Numbered from the stretch's first letter, positions 1-9,514 are shown. The stretch is 41,206 bases of DNA from Snodgrassella alvi (GCF_002777425.1 NZ_MDVC01000004.1:1-41206); one strand, 5' to 3'. Program-made: numbers and translations. The notes: a model not told the origin generated them from the letters alone.

Positions 1-1
1 A

Positions 2-91
2 GAGACAAAAGGACTGGCTAAAGAAAAGCAGCTAGAGAATTTATTTTACTCATCAGACAGTCATTGTGTTAGAACGAATGCCGATGAGTAG
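2..91 (+). CDS. C-terminal fragment of an unidentified ORF running in from the left edge
   Basis: An open frame enters from outside the window and ends with TAG at 89-91, leaving about 29 residues that end in CVRTNADE. I do not recognise the peptide. It ends about 30 bases before the point where homology of the neighbouring TonB receptor stops, which would fit a transposase C-terminus inside an insertion sequence, but this is inference from position only. It could equally be a chance open frame. Confidence 0.2.
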   Translation, partial: ETKGLAKEKQLENLFYSSDSHCVRTNADE

Positions 92-126
92 GTAGTGTCT
101 GTCAGATTAAGTTTAAGCTAGTACAG
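92..126. mobile_element. Possible insertion-sequence end at the truncation point of the receptor gene
   Basis: The receptor reading frame is recognisable up to about base 127-131 and then turns into unrelated residues and a stop at 102-104. Read inward from the junction on the minus strand, the sequence begins TGTACTAGCTTAAAC. Many IS3- and IS481-type elements start with TGT at this position, and the TGTACT start recalls IS150. The rest of the element would lie outside the window, so neither the partner inverted repeat nor a target duplication can be seen. Confidence 0.25.
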
Positions 127-1285
127 TTTTCATTACGTCGTAGTTTGCCTTTCACACCCAGATAAGTACCATTAAAATTATTGTAACCCTGGCGGTCTTC
201 ATTTTCACGGTCAAATGCTACACCGCCAATCAGTGTCAGGTTTGGCAATGTATTTTTATTCAGCCAGCGCACATCGGCTCCATAATAATAACGGGTAAAA
301 TCAATTACCCCTCCTGCATGTTTAGGTGCTGCCTCGCTTTGGCCGGAATAGACTGGTATTGCACCACATGGCGTCGGCCAGCATACATCATGACATACAG
401 ACTGTTATGTTCATTAACAGGCTTATCCCAGGTAAAGCCGGTTTGGCTCTGATCAATTTCCTTGCGCATATTATAATCCCTAACATTCTGAGCTACCTGG
501 CGCGGATTCTCCTGCCATTGCTCGCGCGTAAGTCCGCCTGGGTCTGCGGCCCGGATACGCACTTGATTTATAATCCAGTTCAGGGTACTGCCATCATTCA
601 GATTCCAGGTAAATTTGGCATTGTTCAGCACTTTGCGTGCATCACTGTATTGCCGATAACCATTGGTATCAAAATAACTGGAATTGATGTTATATGCTGG
701 TAACCATGCTGTATCGCTGCCACCTTGCATCTGCAATGAAGTTTGCTGTTTAGCAAAACGGGCGGAATTAAAACCCAGACTCACACTAGGCTTGCCCTCC
801 CCTTCTCGCGTAGTCGCCAGAATAGTTCCGCCTGAAGAATTACCATATAATGAAGAAAACGGCCCACCAAGCACTTCTATTTTCTCTAGCGAATTCAAAT
901 CAATATTAGAAGTTTGTCCCTGCCCGTCCGGCATTGATGCCGGAATACCATCAACGTAAATCCGAATTCCTCTCACCCCAAACGTTGAACGGGCGCCAAA
1001 ACCGCGCATGGAAATCTGCATATCCTGAGCGTAGTTTTCCCGCTCTAAAGCCTGCAAACCGGGAATGCCTTTCAAAGCATCAGAAATATTGGTTTTTGAC
1101 GTATTTGCCAGTTTTTTCGCATTCACGGTATAAACAGATGCTGCTGTATCCAGCCATACTGTATTAGTACGCAAGGCTTCCACTTCAATATCCGGCAGAC
1201 GAGCTTCATCTTTATCTTCGGCATAAGCCATGGCTGGCAGTATTGCCAGTGATAAAACTAAAATCTTAAGATGGGTGCGAATCAT
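102..1285 (-). pseudogene. TonB-dependent outer-membrane receptor, frameshifted and 3'-truncated
   Basis: The ATG at 1285 starts a signal peptide (MIRTHLKILVLSLAILPAMA-YA), followed by a plug domain with the motifs SMRGFGARSTFGVRG, YVDGIPASMPDGQG and EVLGGPFSSLYGNSSGG, then the first beta-barrel strands. Near 320-340 the frame breaks: the original frame stops at 305-307, while another frame continues with KHAGGVIDFTRYYYGADVRW and LTLIGGVAFDRENEDRQG, typical receptor barrel sequence. Loss of a single base explains this. Homology then ends near base 127, next to a probable mobile-element edge. Only about 390 of the roughly 700 residues usual for the family remain, so the gene cannot make a working receptor. 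The plug resembles ferric-siderophore or iron-dicitrate type receptors, but the ligand cannot be told. A TTG at 1345 extends the frame but would put residues before the signal peptide. Confidence 0.85.
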
Positions 1286-1530
1286 AGTGTTAGGCACTGA
1301 GAAAATTAATATAGAATCTCCGGAACAACAACTTAGGCAAACCAATTGCTCTTATGAATATTTACCGTAACATCAGTATATTCTGTATCACACATAAAAT
1401 CAGTCATTTATCAATTTTATGCATAAAAATATAAACCCGACAATATAAGCAATTTTTTGCTGCTGAACGTAAACATTACCGTCTGAAAACATATCCATTA
1501 ACACAGAACCCAACACGATTATCAGACAAT

Positions 1531-1563
1531 AAAAAATGCTGCCGGTTATCAACCAGACAGCAT
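1531..1563 (-). terminator. Rho-independent terminator of cls
   Basis: On the minus strand an imperfect stem (ATGCTGTCTGGTT paired with AACCGGCAGCAT) is followed by a run of six T. It lies about 20 bases after the cls stop codon. Confidence 0.75.
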
Positions 1564-1583
1564 CTTTATAACTTTATCCAGTC

Positions 1584-3077
1584 CTACAACAATGGGCCAA
1601 ACAGGCGCACTGTATTTTCCACCAGCCCCCACCATTTTGAACGCGCCTGCCATGCCTTGAGTTCAATAAATTCACAGTCACGCAGATAGCCGTTCTGTAA
1701 TGCGACCACTGACTCAGTCATACCTTCATCATAAATCGCCAGACTAATTTCCATATTCAGATAAAAGCTGCGCATATCCATGTTTACGGTACCAAACAGG
1801 GTGTAATCGCTATCCACAGTTAAGGTTTTGGCATGTAACAACCCGCCCTTAAACAGAGCGATTTTGACTCCGGCCTGTAATAACATCGGGTAATACGCAC
1901 GTGAAGCATATTTCACTAGTTTGGAATCAACTGCTTCCGGTACAATCAGCGTAACATCGACACCACGGGTAGCCGCTGTAGTCAGAGCCAGCAGCAAAGC
2001 ATCATCTGGAACAAAATAAGGCGTAGTAATGATAATCCGGCGCGTGGCGGCATGAATGGCATTGACAATTGTGTCATAAATAACCGGGCTGCCCTGTTCC
2101 GGCGCAGACGGAATAACTTGCACCACGATGCCATTCTGTTCCTGCTGGGCAACCTGTAAATTATGCATAAGCGCCTGTTTACCATAGCTATCCACCCATT
2201 GCTGCACCTGCATCAGATTGGATTCAGTCTCTACCGCCATATCACCGGCAAATACCGCTGCCAGCGGCTGTACCAAACTACCCTCACAACGCATCATGAC
2301 ATCTACCCATTGTCCGACACCGGCATTCTTTTTGAAAAAGCGCGGATCCACCAGATTAAAACTACCGGTGTAGCCAATTTTCTGATCTATCACCGCAATT
2401 TTGCGATGATTACGCAAATCTGCCCGCACAAACAAAGTACGCCAGAGCTGAATAGGTAAAGCTTCAGTCAGGGTAATACCAGCACTGCGTAAACGCTGCG
2501 GCCAGTCACTGCGCCAGAATCTGGCACTGCCAATACTGTCGACCAACATACTGGTTACCACACCGCGTTGTGCTGCTGCCATGGCATCGTTGAGTAATGC
2601 AACAATTTCACCCTGAGGATCAACAATATAAAATGCCAGCAGACAGCTGGTTTTAGCCTGCTGAATATCATGGCGGATAGCAGCAATAATTTCCTCATCA
2701 TTGGTGATCAGGGTTAGATGATTGTATTCCGTCGCTTCAAAGCCAGTTTTATCAGCTGCAATCAGGCTGATACCATGATAGCGTGCATTCAGGCCACTAC
2801 AGGCATGCTGGTTAAAATCATGCAGATAAGTTTCACTAAATCCCTGATAGAACTTCACCAGCTCATGCTGCCGGCGCAAACGACGCGAACCCAGCCTTGG
2901 TTCCCCGATCAATAAATAGCCCACGGCACCAACTAGAGGAAAAGCCATCAACATCAAAATCCACGCAACAGATACACCCGTATTACGCTGGTGGTACAAC
3001 ACCCGTACCACCAGCACGGTTACCACCGCCACGTGTAACACAACAATCATTTCTGCCCACGGTATATTATGTAACAT
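1584..3077 (-). CDS. cls: Cardiolipin synthase (ClsA type, phospholipase D family)
   Basis: It joins two phosphatidylglycerol molecules to give cardiolipin and glycerol at the inner membrane. Two N-terminal membrane segments (about residues 8-27 and 35-58) precede two phospholipase D domains, each with an HKD motif: HRKIAVID (His224, Lys226, Asp231) and HAKTLTVD (His415, Lys417, Asp422), the latter followed by GTVNMDMRSF. At 497 residues it has the normal ClsA length. An in-frame TTG lies at 3086; the ATG at 3077 gives the usual start. It is separated from upstream hemE by a terminator and so is probably transcribed alone. Confidence 0.93.
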   Translation of the reverse strand: MLHNIPWAEMIVVLHVAVVTVLVVRVLYHQRNTGVSVAWILMLMAFPLVGAVGYLLIGEPRLGSRRLRRQHELVKFYQGFSETYLHDFNQHACSGLNARYHGISLIAADKTGFEATEYNHLTLITNDEEIIAAIRHDIQQAKTSCLLAFYIVDPQGEIVALLNDAMAAAQRGVVTSMLVDSIGSARFWRSDWPQRLRSAGITLTEALPIQLWRTLFVRADLRNHRKIAVIDQKIGYTGSFNLVDPRFFKKNAGVGQWVDVMMRCEGSLVQPLAAVFAGDMAVETESNLMQVQQWVDSYGKQALMHNLQVAQQEQNGIVVQVIPSAPEQGSPVIYDTIVNAIHAATRRIIITTPYFVPDDALLLALTTAATRGVDVTLIVPEAVDSKLVKYASRAYYPMLLQAGVKIALFKGGLLHAKTLTVDSDYTLFGTVNMDMRSFYLNMEISLAIYDEGMTESVVALQNGYLRDCEFIELKAWQARSKWWGLVENTVRLFGPLL

Positions 3078-3172
3078 ATAAGCCAACCTGTTGTTTCTGA
3101 AACCATCAGATACGGTAAATTATAAAGAGATAGGTAGATAATCTGAAAAAACAATTGCAATACCGGTCAGAC

Positions 3173-3214
3173 AAAAAATTCTGGCAGGTACAGAAAATAT
3201 ATCCTGTGCCTGCC
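3173..3214 (-). terminator. Rho-independent terminator of hemE
   Basis: On the minus strand an 11-bp stem (GGCAGGCACAG with CTGTACCTGCC, one G-T pair) is followed by AGAATTTTTTG. It lies between the hemE stop and the cls start and closes the heme gene run. Confidence 0.8.
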
Positions 3215-3283
3215 GTAATAATAGGCTGTACTCGCCTGAATTATCTGTTTTAACTGGTCATTCGTTTGCCAATATAGCAGCAA

Positions 3284-4348
3284 TTAGTTTTGATGGTATT
3301 CAACTGACAAACGATGCACTGCATCTACTGCAAACTTCACCATTTCCGGATCAGTAAACTGATTAATACCATGTCCGAGATTAAATACATGCCCACTGCC
3401 TGCGCCATAACCAGCCAGCAAACGCTTAATTTCACATTCAATACTTTCTGAATTACCAAATAATGCCAGCGGATCCAAATTACCCTGCAAGGCTACCCGC
3501 TGCCCTACCTGATGGCGAGCCTGATACAAATTAACTGTCCAGTCCACACCCAAAGCATCGACGTCTAGTGCAGCCAGTTGTTCCAGCCATTGCCCGCCGC
3601 CCTTAGTAAATACAATCACAGGTATTCGCCGTCCATCTGCCTCACGCTGTAAACCAGACACTACTTGTTGCAGATAGAATAAATCAAATTCCTGAAATGC
3701 AGCATCACTGAGAACACCGCCCCAAGTGTCAAAAATCTGTACAGCCTGAGCACCCGCAGCAATCTGTTCATTCAGGTAGGCAGTTACTGTCTGCGCATTA
3801 ATATCCAGTATCCGATGTAACAATTGCGGGCGTTGATACAACATGGTTTTCAATAAACGAAAATCCCGGCTACCCCCGCCTTCAACCATGTAACAGGCCA
3901 AAGTAAACGGACTACCGGAAAAACCAATCAGTGGCACACGCCCATTCAACGCCAGCCGAATACTACGCACTGCATCAAACACATAGCGCAAACGGCTCAT
4001 ATCAGGCACCTGTAAACGTGCCACATCCTGTTCATGCTGTAGCGGATGGGTAAATTTTGGTCCCTCACCTTCAACAAAGTGCAACCCCAACCCCATGGCA
4101 TCTGGTACAGTCAGAATATCGGAAAACAGAATGGCAGCATCTAGCGTAAAGCGCTCCAGAGGCTGCAAGGTAACTTCTGTAGCCAGTTCAGGATTATGGC
4201 ATAATGCCAGAAAGCTGCCAGCCTTTGCCCGTGTTGCTCGATATTCCGGTAAATAACGCCCTGCCTGCCGCATCAGCCATACCGGTGTATAGTCTACCGG
4301 TTGTTTCAGTAAGGCACGTAAAAATGTATCGTTATGTAAAACTGCCAT
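3284..4348 (-). CDS. hemE: Uroporphyrinogen decarboxylase
   Basis: It removes four carboxyl groups from uroporphyrinogen III to give coproporphyrinogen III, in the cytoplasm, without a cofactor. The N-terminal signature [16 protein letters not shown] (about residues 22-37) holds the substrate-binding arginines, and FSD near residues 75-77 carries the catalytic aspartate. The second family motif [16 protein letters not shown] and the C-terminal FNLGHGI are also present. The length of 354 residues is normal. It follows hemY after 65 bases that contain a strong hairpin ending right at the GAGG ribosome-binding site, so its expression may be set separately from hemCDXY. Confidence 0.97.
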   Translation of the reverse strand: MAVLHNDTFLRALLKQPVDYTPVWLMRQAGRYLPEYRATRAKAGSFLALCHNPELATEVTLQPLERFTLDAAILFSDILTVPDAMGLGLHFVEGEGPKFTHPLQHEQDVARLQVPDMSRLRYVFDAVRSIRLALNGRVPLIGFSGSPFTLACYMVEGGGSRDFRLLKTMLYQRPQLLHRILDINAQTVTAYLNEQIAAGAQAVQIFDTWGGVLSDAAFQEFDLFYLQQVVSGLQREADGRRIPVIVFTKGGGQWLEQLAALDVDALGVDWTVNLYQARHQVGQRVALQGNLDPLALFGNSESIECEIKRLLAGYGAGSGHVFNLGHGINQFTDPEMVKFAVDAVHRLSVEYHQN

Positions 4349-4354
4349 AATTAA

Positions 4355-4390
4355 CCTCAGGCAGCTAGCACATTAAGCACTAACTGCCTG
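4355..4390 (-). promoter_or_regulatory. Hairpin in the hemY-hemE gap abutting the hemE ribosome-binding site
   Basis: Bases 4358-4368 (CAGGCAGCTAG on the plus strand) pair with 4380-4390 over 11 positions with one G-U pair in the RNA, leaving a short loop. On the transcript the stem ends at the GAGG Shine-Dalgarno seven bases before the hemE ATG and shares one base with it. There is no T-run, so it is not an ordinary terminator. It could limit translation or protect the 5' end of a processed hemE message. Confidence 0.5.
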
Positions 4391-4413
4391 TTAAATCAAA
4401 ACTAAACTAAAGA

Positions 4414-5613
4414 TTACAACTCATCATCACTGATGGTAGCCAATATCTGGTTGCGTTGCTGCTCGGCAGCTTCGCTCTGGCCAGACTGCTCCAGCACCTT
4501 GGCCAGCAGCAATCTGGTCACATTATTATTGCGTGATTGTAAACTGGCTTCCAGATAGCTTTTAGCCTTACCCCACAATTGCTGCTGGTAGCTCAATTCA
4601 CCCATCAATAATAACAAATCCGAGTCTTGCGGATGCTGTTGCAACCATTTATCCGCCGTAACCATATTCTTTTGTTGCTCTTTGCCGCTTAAATACTGGT
4701 TAGCCTGATTAAAAGCAGGTAGCAATGCTGCATCATGAGTACGCGGATAATATTTTTTTACCCACTTCAATGCCTGAGTATACATGCCCAGCTGAAGATA
4801 TTTTTCCACAATATCCACACTAAGTGTGCTTTCCTGCTCATCTACCGGTATTAACCTGAGGCTGTTTTTCAGTTCAGCCGAGTCTTTGGCCTCTGTCAAT
4901 AACTGCCGATAAGCCCAGCAGCGGTAGTGTAGCTGTTCACTGTCACTTAAAGCACCTGCACGGATTAATTTGTCAACCTGCTGCAATACTCCCTGTGCAT
5001 TACGCTGTTCCCAGTCATAACGTAATTGCAGCTTAACCAGCCGGGTTAAATTCGGGTTGATTTTAGCGGCGGCGTCCAAAGCATTTTTTGCCTGTTGATC
5101 ATTGTGTTGTGCCAATGCAGATTGTGCCAGCAGCAGATAGCGGGATAGCTGCTGTTTTTGCGGCAGTTTGGCAACATCATTCAAATACCGGTCACGGGTT
5201 GTAATGTCATCCATCTGATCTGCACTGTGCGCAGCCAATAATAATGCCAAGGCACGGCTGTGCTGCCCCTGCTTGTTGCGTAACACCCGTTCTGCCTCTC
5301 GAGCAGCAAACTGGAATCGCCCTTCAAAATAAGCCAGACCAGCATGATTCAATGCTGTTTCAACCTGATGACGCTGATGATTAATGCGCCAATGCTGCCA
5401 GTGTCCGGGTAAATGCACAAAACCCATCACGATGCGTAACAGAATATTCAACAGCACCACAGCTAACAGAACAATACCAATAAAAAGCTGCAAATTAATG
5501 CGTACCAGAGTCTGCTCAACCACAATGTATACATCACCACTGTAATACTTCGCACCCAGTACTACAGCAACCGCAACAATGAACAGAACAATCAACCATA
5601 ACAAAGATCTCAT
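4414..5613 (-). CDS. hemY: HemY-family membrane protein with tetratricopeptide repeats
   Basis: This is the proteobacterial HemY found beside hemCDX, not the protoporphyrinogen oxidase of the same name in Bacillus. Two membrane helices (about residues 3-22 and 40-63) form the HemY N-terminal domain. The rest is helical with TPR-like repeats, such as the segment from FEGRFQFAAREAERVLR and the repeats near residues 325-390. Its biochemical role is not settled; it may scaffold heme-pathway enzymes at the inner membrane. The length of 399 residues is typical. Its ATG overlaps the hemX stop (ATGA), indicating translational coupling. Confidence 0.9.
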   Translation of the reverse strand: MRSLLWLIVLFIVAVAVVLGAKYYSGDVYIVVEQTLVRINLQLFIGIVLLAVVLLNILLRIVMGFVHLPGHWQHWRINHQRHQVETALNHAGLAYFEGRFQFAAREAERVLRNKQGQHSRALALLLAAHSADQMDDITTRDRYLNDVAKLPQKQQLSRYLLLAQSALAQHNDQQAKNALDAAAKINPNLTRLVKLQLRYDWEQRNAQGVLQQVDKLIRAGALSDSEQLHYRCWAYRQLLTEAKDSAELKNSLRLIPVDEQESTLSVDIVEKYLQLGMYTQALKWVKKYYPRTHDAALLPAFNQANQYLSGKEQQKNMVTADKWLQQHPQDSDLLLLMGELSYQQQLWGKAKSYLEASLQSRNNNVTRLLLAKVLEQSGQSEAAEQQRNQILATISDDEL

Positions 5614-6998
5614 AATGTATGTTCTCCCTGCTCGGAAGAGGCTGCGGACACATTATTACTGTTTTCCAGACTGACCGGCCTTTCAGAATGTAAAGCTGCT
5701 GGAGCAGAAGCACTGCTGGCAGCAGAAGCACTTAAATCCGGCAGCGCTGTAGACATATCCATTCCAGACTGATTCTGATATTCACGTACAGCAGCCAGAC
5801 TGGCAGACAGATTACTGTCCTGATTGGTTTGCACATTAAGCATTTTTAATTGCACCAGCTCTTTCAACCAGGATTGTGTTGCCACTGAGCTACCATCGAA
5901 ATACTGTTTTACTGTCGCTTCGGCGCCGTTCAGATCAGCCACATACACTTCACCACGACGCTGAATAAGAGCAATACGAGCATCGAGTAAACGCAGGCGC
6001 AGATTTTCACGCACAAAATATATCTGCTCTGGTGACATCAGCATCGAATCATTATGATTGATATGACGTACTTCTACCATGCCGCGCAGAGAGTGCATAG
6101 TAGTTTGCCAGGTACGTTGCCACCATGAAGCATTCGGATTAATTGTTGCAGTAGCCGGGGCAGCACCTGGCTTTAACTGACCATCTACGACCAAAGGCAA
6201 GCCGGCAACGGCTGATTCCAGACGATTCAGGCGTAAAGAAGCACTGGCCGTGTCCAGATATGGACGGTTTTTCAGGTTTTCCAAGTCACTGCTGATGGCT
6301 TTTTTGATTGGCAATAATTGTGGCTGATCAAAACGTGATAAACGGTTATCCAGATTTTCGAGTACATTTACGGCTACCGGCACATTGCCAGAAATCAATA
6401 ACTGCTGCGAGGCCAGATTAAGCGTAGCTTCAATTTCATCAACCAGCCAATCTGTGCGGCTTTTCACCAGCTCCTGATAGGCACGGGTAAGACGGTCAAC
6501 ATTCTCACCCTGAGTTTTCTGCTGCGATTGCAGCTCCTGCAACTGTCGACTCAATCCATCAATGCGTGCCAGGCCTGTTTCTACGGTAGCCGCAGTTTTA
6601 CTGGCATCAATACCAGCATTATCGATTTTATGATCAAATTGCAGTTGTTGGGTTTTAAGCTGGTTCTGGCCTTCAACAAATAAAAAGCCACTGGCTCCTA
6701 ATGCCAGCAAAGATAATACCAGAGCCCCCAGCGCAATCCCTTTACCCGAACCGGAATGTTGCTGTTTTACAGAAGTTGACTGGCTAGGTACATTGGGTGC
6801 AGACATGCCTGATCCTGTGTTGTTTTTTTGAAAATCCGTAGTTTGATGTGCGGTATCTTTATCTTTTCCTGTACTTTCAGCAGCCGCAGAAGTAGCCGAT
6901 TCTGGAGGTGCACTAACCTCACCCTGTTTATTCACCAGTAATGGCTGCTTCCCCTGTTCAGGAAGCTGGCTAGACTGTGCATCTTGTTGTTCACTCAT
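5610..6998 (-). CDS. hemX: HemX, membrane-anchored coiled-coil protein of the heme operon
   Basis: It is often annotated as uroporphyrinogen-III C-methyltransferase, but it has no visible SAM-binding methyltransferase fold, so that name is doubtful. Residues 1-80 are low-complexity (Ser, Gln, Ala, Thr) and likely cytoplasmic. One membrane helix follows (about 87-107, GIALGALVLSLLALGASGFL), then a coiled coil (about 110-180) and a helical domain with a WLVDEIEATLNLASQQLL segment typical of the family. A second Ser/Ala-rich tail ends the 462-residue protein. Its gene lies 52 bases after hemD and overlaps hemY. Confidence 0.9.
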   Translation of the reverse strand: MSEQQDAQSSQLPEQGKQPLLVNKQGEVSAPPESATSAAAESTGKDKDTAHQTTDFQKNNTGSGMSAPNVPSQSTSVKQQHSGSGKGIALGALVLSLLALGASGFLFVEGQNQLKTQQLQFDHKIDNAGIDASKTAATVETGLARIDGLSRQLQELQSQQKTQGENVDRLTRAYQELVKSRTDWLVDEIEATLNLASQQLLISGNVPVAVNVLENLDNRLSRFDQPQLLPIKKAISSDLENLKNRPYLDTASASLRLNRLESAVAGLPLVVDGQLKPGAAPATATINPNASWWQRTWQTTMHSLRGMVEVRHINHNDSMLMSPEQIYFVRENLRLRLLDARIALIQRRGEVYVADLNGAEATVKQYFDGSSVATQSWLKELVQLKMLNVQTNQDSNLSASLAAVREYQNQSGMDMSTALPDLSASAASSASAPAALHSERPVSLENSNNVSAASSEQGEHTL

Positions 6999-7050
6999 TC
7001 GGTATACTCCCTACATAATAATTGGGATAAACAACACTCCTGCGTCACTA

Positions 7051-7782
7051 TCAAAGCGTGCTGTGAGAACGCAAAAGTTCCAATCCACGGCATAAATCCG
7101 ATACCAGTAGTGTCGAGACACCATACTCTGTTAACGCAGTTGCTGTGCGCGGATGGTGAACTAAGTATAACAAGCTTTTGCTAACTGCGTACAAATCTGG
7201 CGGCAACTGCGTAAACCATGCCTGCACAGCTGCGGTTGTCGTCATATAAACCGCCTTCAAACTTCCCTGCTGTGCCTGTTGTGTTAATACTGACCAATCA
7301 ACTGGCTGTGGCTGGCGCTGGTACACCTCAGCGACCTCAATCTGCCAGCCCTGCTGATGCAATTGATTAATGATTAAATCACGTCCACCAACACCACGAA
7401 TCAGCAGTAGCTTACCTTTTTGCTGCTGCCACAAAGGTAAACGTAAAACTGCCTCACTATCATGTCCGTCACTGGGATTTAAAATTCGCTTGAATCCATA
7501 AGCAGCTAATGTTCTGGCTGTAGATGCCCCTACCGCCACATGCAGTAATTTTTCTGACTGAGAAACATATTTGGCCGCAATATGCACAGCACTGGGACTA
7601 ACCCAGAGAACAACATTCTGAACCAGACTTTGCAAAACTAACTGTTGTAAAACTGCTGACCGTGGTTGCAATTGCTGATATTCAAGCAATAGCGGTATCC
7701 AGCCAGCGCGGATACAACAGTCTATATCAGCAGTCGCAGCCAATCGCGGGCGCATTAGTGCCAGACAGGGTTGAGCATTCAT
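7051..7782 (-). CDS. hemD: Uroporphyrinogen-III synthase
   Basis: It closes hydroxymethylbilane to uroporphyrinogen III with inversion of ring D. The family is poorly conserved. The assignment rests on length (243 residues), the pattern [20 protein letters not shown] followed by [12 protein letters not shown], the central [11 protein letters not shown] and the position directly after hemC. Its ATG overlaps the hemC stop codon (ATGA), so it is translationally coupled to the enzyme that makes its unstable substrate. Confidence 0.92.
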   Translation of the reverse strand: MNAQPCLALMRPRLAATADIDCCIRAGWIPLLLEYQQLQPRSAVLQQLVLQSLVQNVVLWVSPSAVHIAAKYVSQSEKLLHVAVGASTARTLAAYGFKRILNPSDGHDSEAVLRLPLWQQQKGKLLLIRGVGGRDLIINQLHQQGWQIEVAEVYQRQPQPVDWSVLTQQAQQGSLKAVYMTTTAAVQAWFTQLPPDLYAVSKSLLYLVHHPRTATALTEYGVSTLLVSDLCRGLELLRSHSTL

Positions 7783-8711
7783 CGGCCAGATAATACGGCA
7801 TTAATCAGCTGTTGTGCGCCCTGCTGGGCTAACTGCTGAGCCACTTTTAAACCAAGCAGCTCCGCCTCTTCCATGCTGGCCTGTGCACTGGCACGCAGCA
7901 CAGTTGTGCCATCAACAGAAGCAACCAGACCACGCAACTCAAGCATGCCAAACTTTTCAATACAATATGCAGCCAGAGGAACCTGACAGCTACCCCCCAA
8001 AACCTTTGCCATAGAACGTTCTGCAGTAACACAAGCAGCTGTAACAGGATGATGAAGTGGTTGTAGCAGCTCCAGTAAATCCTGGCGATGGGCTGCAACT
8101 TCAATTGCTAATGCGCCCTGCCCGACAGCCGGCAACAATAAATCAGACGGTAATATATTTCGGATACGCTCATCTAACCCCAGCCGCTCGAGGCCGGCTG
8201 CTGCCAGAATAATTGCCGCATACTCCTGTCTATCCAGTTTATCCAGACGCGTCTGTACATTCCCGCGCAAAGGCTTTACCTGCAAATGCGGATATCGCAA
8301 CCGAATCTGCGCTTCACGACGCAGGCTGGAAGTACCCACTATCGCTGCAGCCGGCAAGTCAGCCAGGCTGGCATATTGATGAGAAACAAAAGCATCCAGC
8401 GGATTAGCACGCTTTGTTATAGCTGCCAGTACAAAGCCTTCCGGTAGTTGCATAGGTACATCTTTCAGAGAATGAACTGCAATATCAGCAGTTTCCTGCT
8501 GCAAAGCCAATTCAAGCTCTTTGATAAACAGCCCCTTACCACCTATTTTTGATAAAGACTGATGCAATATCTGGTCGCCCTGGGTCGTCATACCCCGAAT
8601 ATCAACAGATAAATCAGGGTACACCGTTTGAAGACATTGCTGCACATAACGTGCCTGCCACATAGCCAGAGCACTTTCACGACTGGCAATGACTAAATTT
8701 TTTTTTGTCAT
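7779..8711 (-). CDS. hemC: Porphobilinogen deaminase (hydroxymethylbilane synthase)
   Basis: It condenses four porphobilinogens into hydroxymethylbilane. The protein starts [20 protein letters not shown]; a TTG further up (8723) is less likely. Visible family motifs are HSLKDVP (about residues 80-86), [22 protein letters not shown], and [12 protein letters not shown], in which Cys242 is the expected attachment point of the dipyrromethane cofactor. The length of 310 residues matches the family. It heads the tightly packed hemCDXY run and begins 66 bases after the sirtuin gene. Confidence 0.97.
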   Translation of the reverse strand: MTKKNLVIASRESALAMWQARYVQQCLQTVYPDLSVDIRGMTTQGDQILHQSLSKIGGKGLFIKELELALQQETADIAVHSLKDVPMQLPEGFVLAAITKRANPLDAFVSHQYASLADLPAAAIVGTSSLRREAQIRLRYPHLQVKPLRGNVQTRLDKLDRQEYAAIILAAAGLERLGLDERIRNILPSDLLLPAVGQGALAIEVAAHRQDLLELLQPLHHPVTAACVTAERSMAKVLGGSCQVPLAAYCIEKFGMLELRGLVASVDGTTVLRASAQASMEEAELLGLKVAQQLAQQGAQQLINAVLSGR

Positions 8712-8777
8712 ACTGATACACAAGAATCAAGAAAATCAGAGCTGAAATTTTAGCACTAACTAGAGAAAGTACAGATT

Positions 8778-9512
8778 TTAATCAACCCTATCCAGGCTGG
8801 ACAAAGAATGTGCCTCAGGACGCCGCAATAATTCACGAACCAGACTACTCACACCAGCCTGCGCTGATGCACGAATAAACTGTACATTTTGCAAACCTTC
8901 ATACGGCTGTGGATCAATCAGAAAAGTTTCTGTCTCGGGCGGAATATACTGCACTAAACCAGCTGCTGGATAAACCTGTAAAGAAGTGCCGATGATTATC
9001 GCTATATCAGCAGCACGCATCAATTGTATTGCCGGCTCAATCATGGGAACTGCCTCACCAAACCAGACTATATGCGGCCGCATCAGGAATCCACTGACGT
9101 CAACATCCGCCATGGTCTGATCAGAAAAACAGTCTACAATATAATTCTCATCGACACTGCTTCTGGCTTTTAATAGCTCACCATGTAAATGCAGCACATG
9201 ACTACTTCCAGCCCGCTCGTGCAAATCATCTACATTTTGAGTAATAATATTTACATCATAGCCACTTTCCAGATGCCTTAAAGCAAGATGGGCAGCATTG
9301 GGTTGAACATTTTGCAACTGGTGCCGTAAACGATTATAAAAATCCAGCACTCGTAAAGGGTTGCGGGCAAAGGCCTCAGGCGTGGCCACATCGTCTACCC
9401 GCTCCCCATCCCACAAACCACCATGATTACGAAAAGTCTGTAAACCACTTTCAGCGCTAATGCCAGAACCTGTTAAAACAACTACCCGTTGCCTGGTTGA
9501 AGAAATAGACAT
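8778..9512 (-). CDS. cobB: Sir2-family NAD-dependent protein deacylase lacking zinc cysteines
   Basis: A sirtuin that removes acyl groups from lysines using NAD. The Rossmann motif GSGISAESGLQTFR (about residues 16-28), TQNVDDLHERAG (91-102), catalytic His110 in HLHGE, and IGTSLQVYPAAG are all present. The zinc-binding CxxC pairs of E. coli CobB are missing; only one cysteine (Cys128) lies in that region. Where CobB has the Tyr-x-x-Arg pair that recognises succinyl and malonyl lysine, this protein has Tyr59 but Leu62 (FYNRLRHQ). Zinc-less sirtuins of similar sequence are known in Bacteroidetes. It starts two bases after the argD stop, so the two are probably co-translated. The gene symbol is by family only. 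Confidence 0.9.
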   Translation of the reverse strand: MSISSTRQRVVVLTGSGISAESGLQTFRNHGGLWDGERVDDVATPEAFARNPLRVLDFYNRLRHQLQNVQPNAAHLALRHLESGYDVNIITQNVDDLHERAGSSHVLHLHGELLKARSSVDENYIVDCFSDQTMADVDVSGFLMRPHIVWFGEAVPMIEPAIQLMRAADIAIIIGTSLQVYPAAGLVQYIPPETETFLIDPQPYEGLQNVQFIRASAQAGVSSLVRELLRRPEAHSLSSLDRVD

Positions 9513-9514
9513 GT

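Noticed and set aside
208-236. Acidic stretch of RpoD (residues 208-236) as an unusual insertion
   Set aside because: Primary sigma factors of proteobacteria commonly have an acidic non-conserved region here, so it is not novel. Coordinates given are residues of RpoD; on the DNA it is about 37666-37752.
326-1167. Three plus-strand open frames opposite the TonB receptor
   Set aside because: They are antisense shadows of the receptor pseudogene and have no protein-like features.
1478-1490. Sequence ACCGTCTGAA resembling the Neisseria DNA uptake sequence GCCGTCTGAA
   Set aside because: I found only this one near match plus a weaker partial one inside hemC (near 8143), and one base differs. Uptake sequences should recur often, so this is likely chance.
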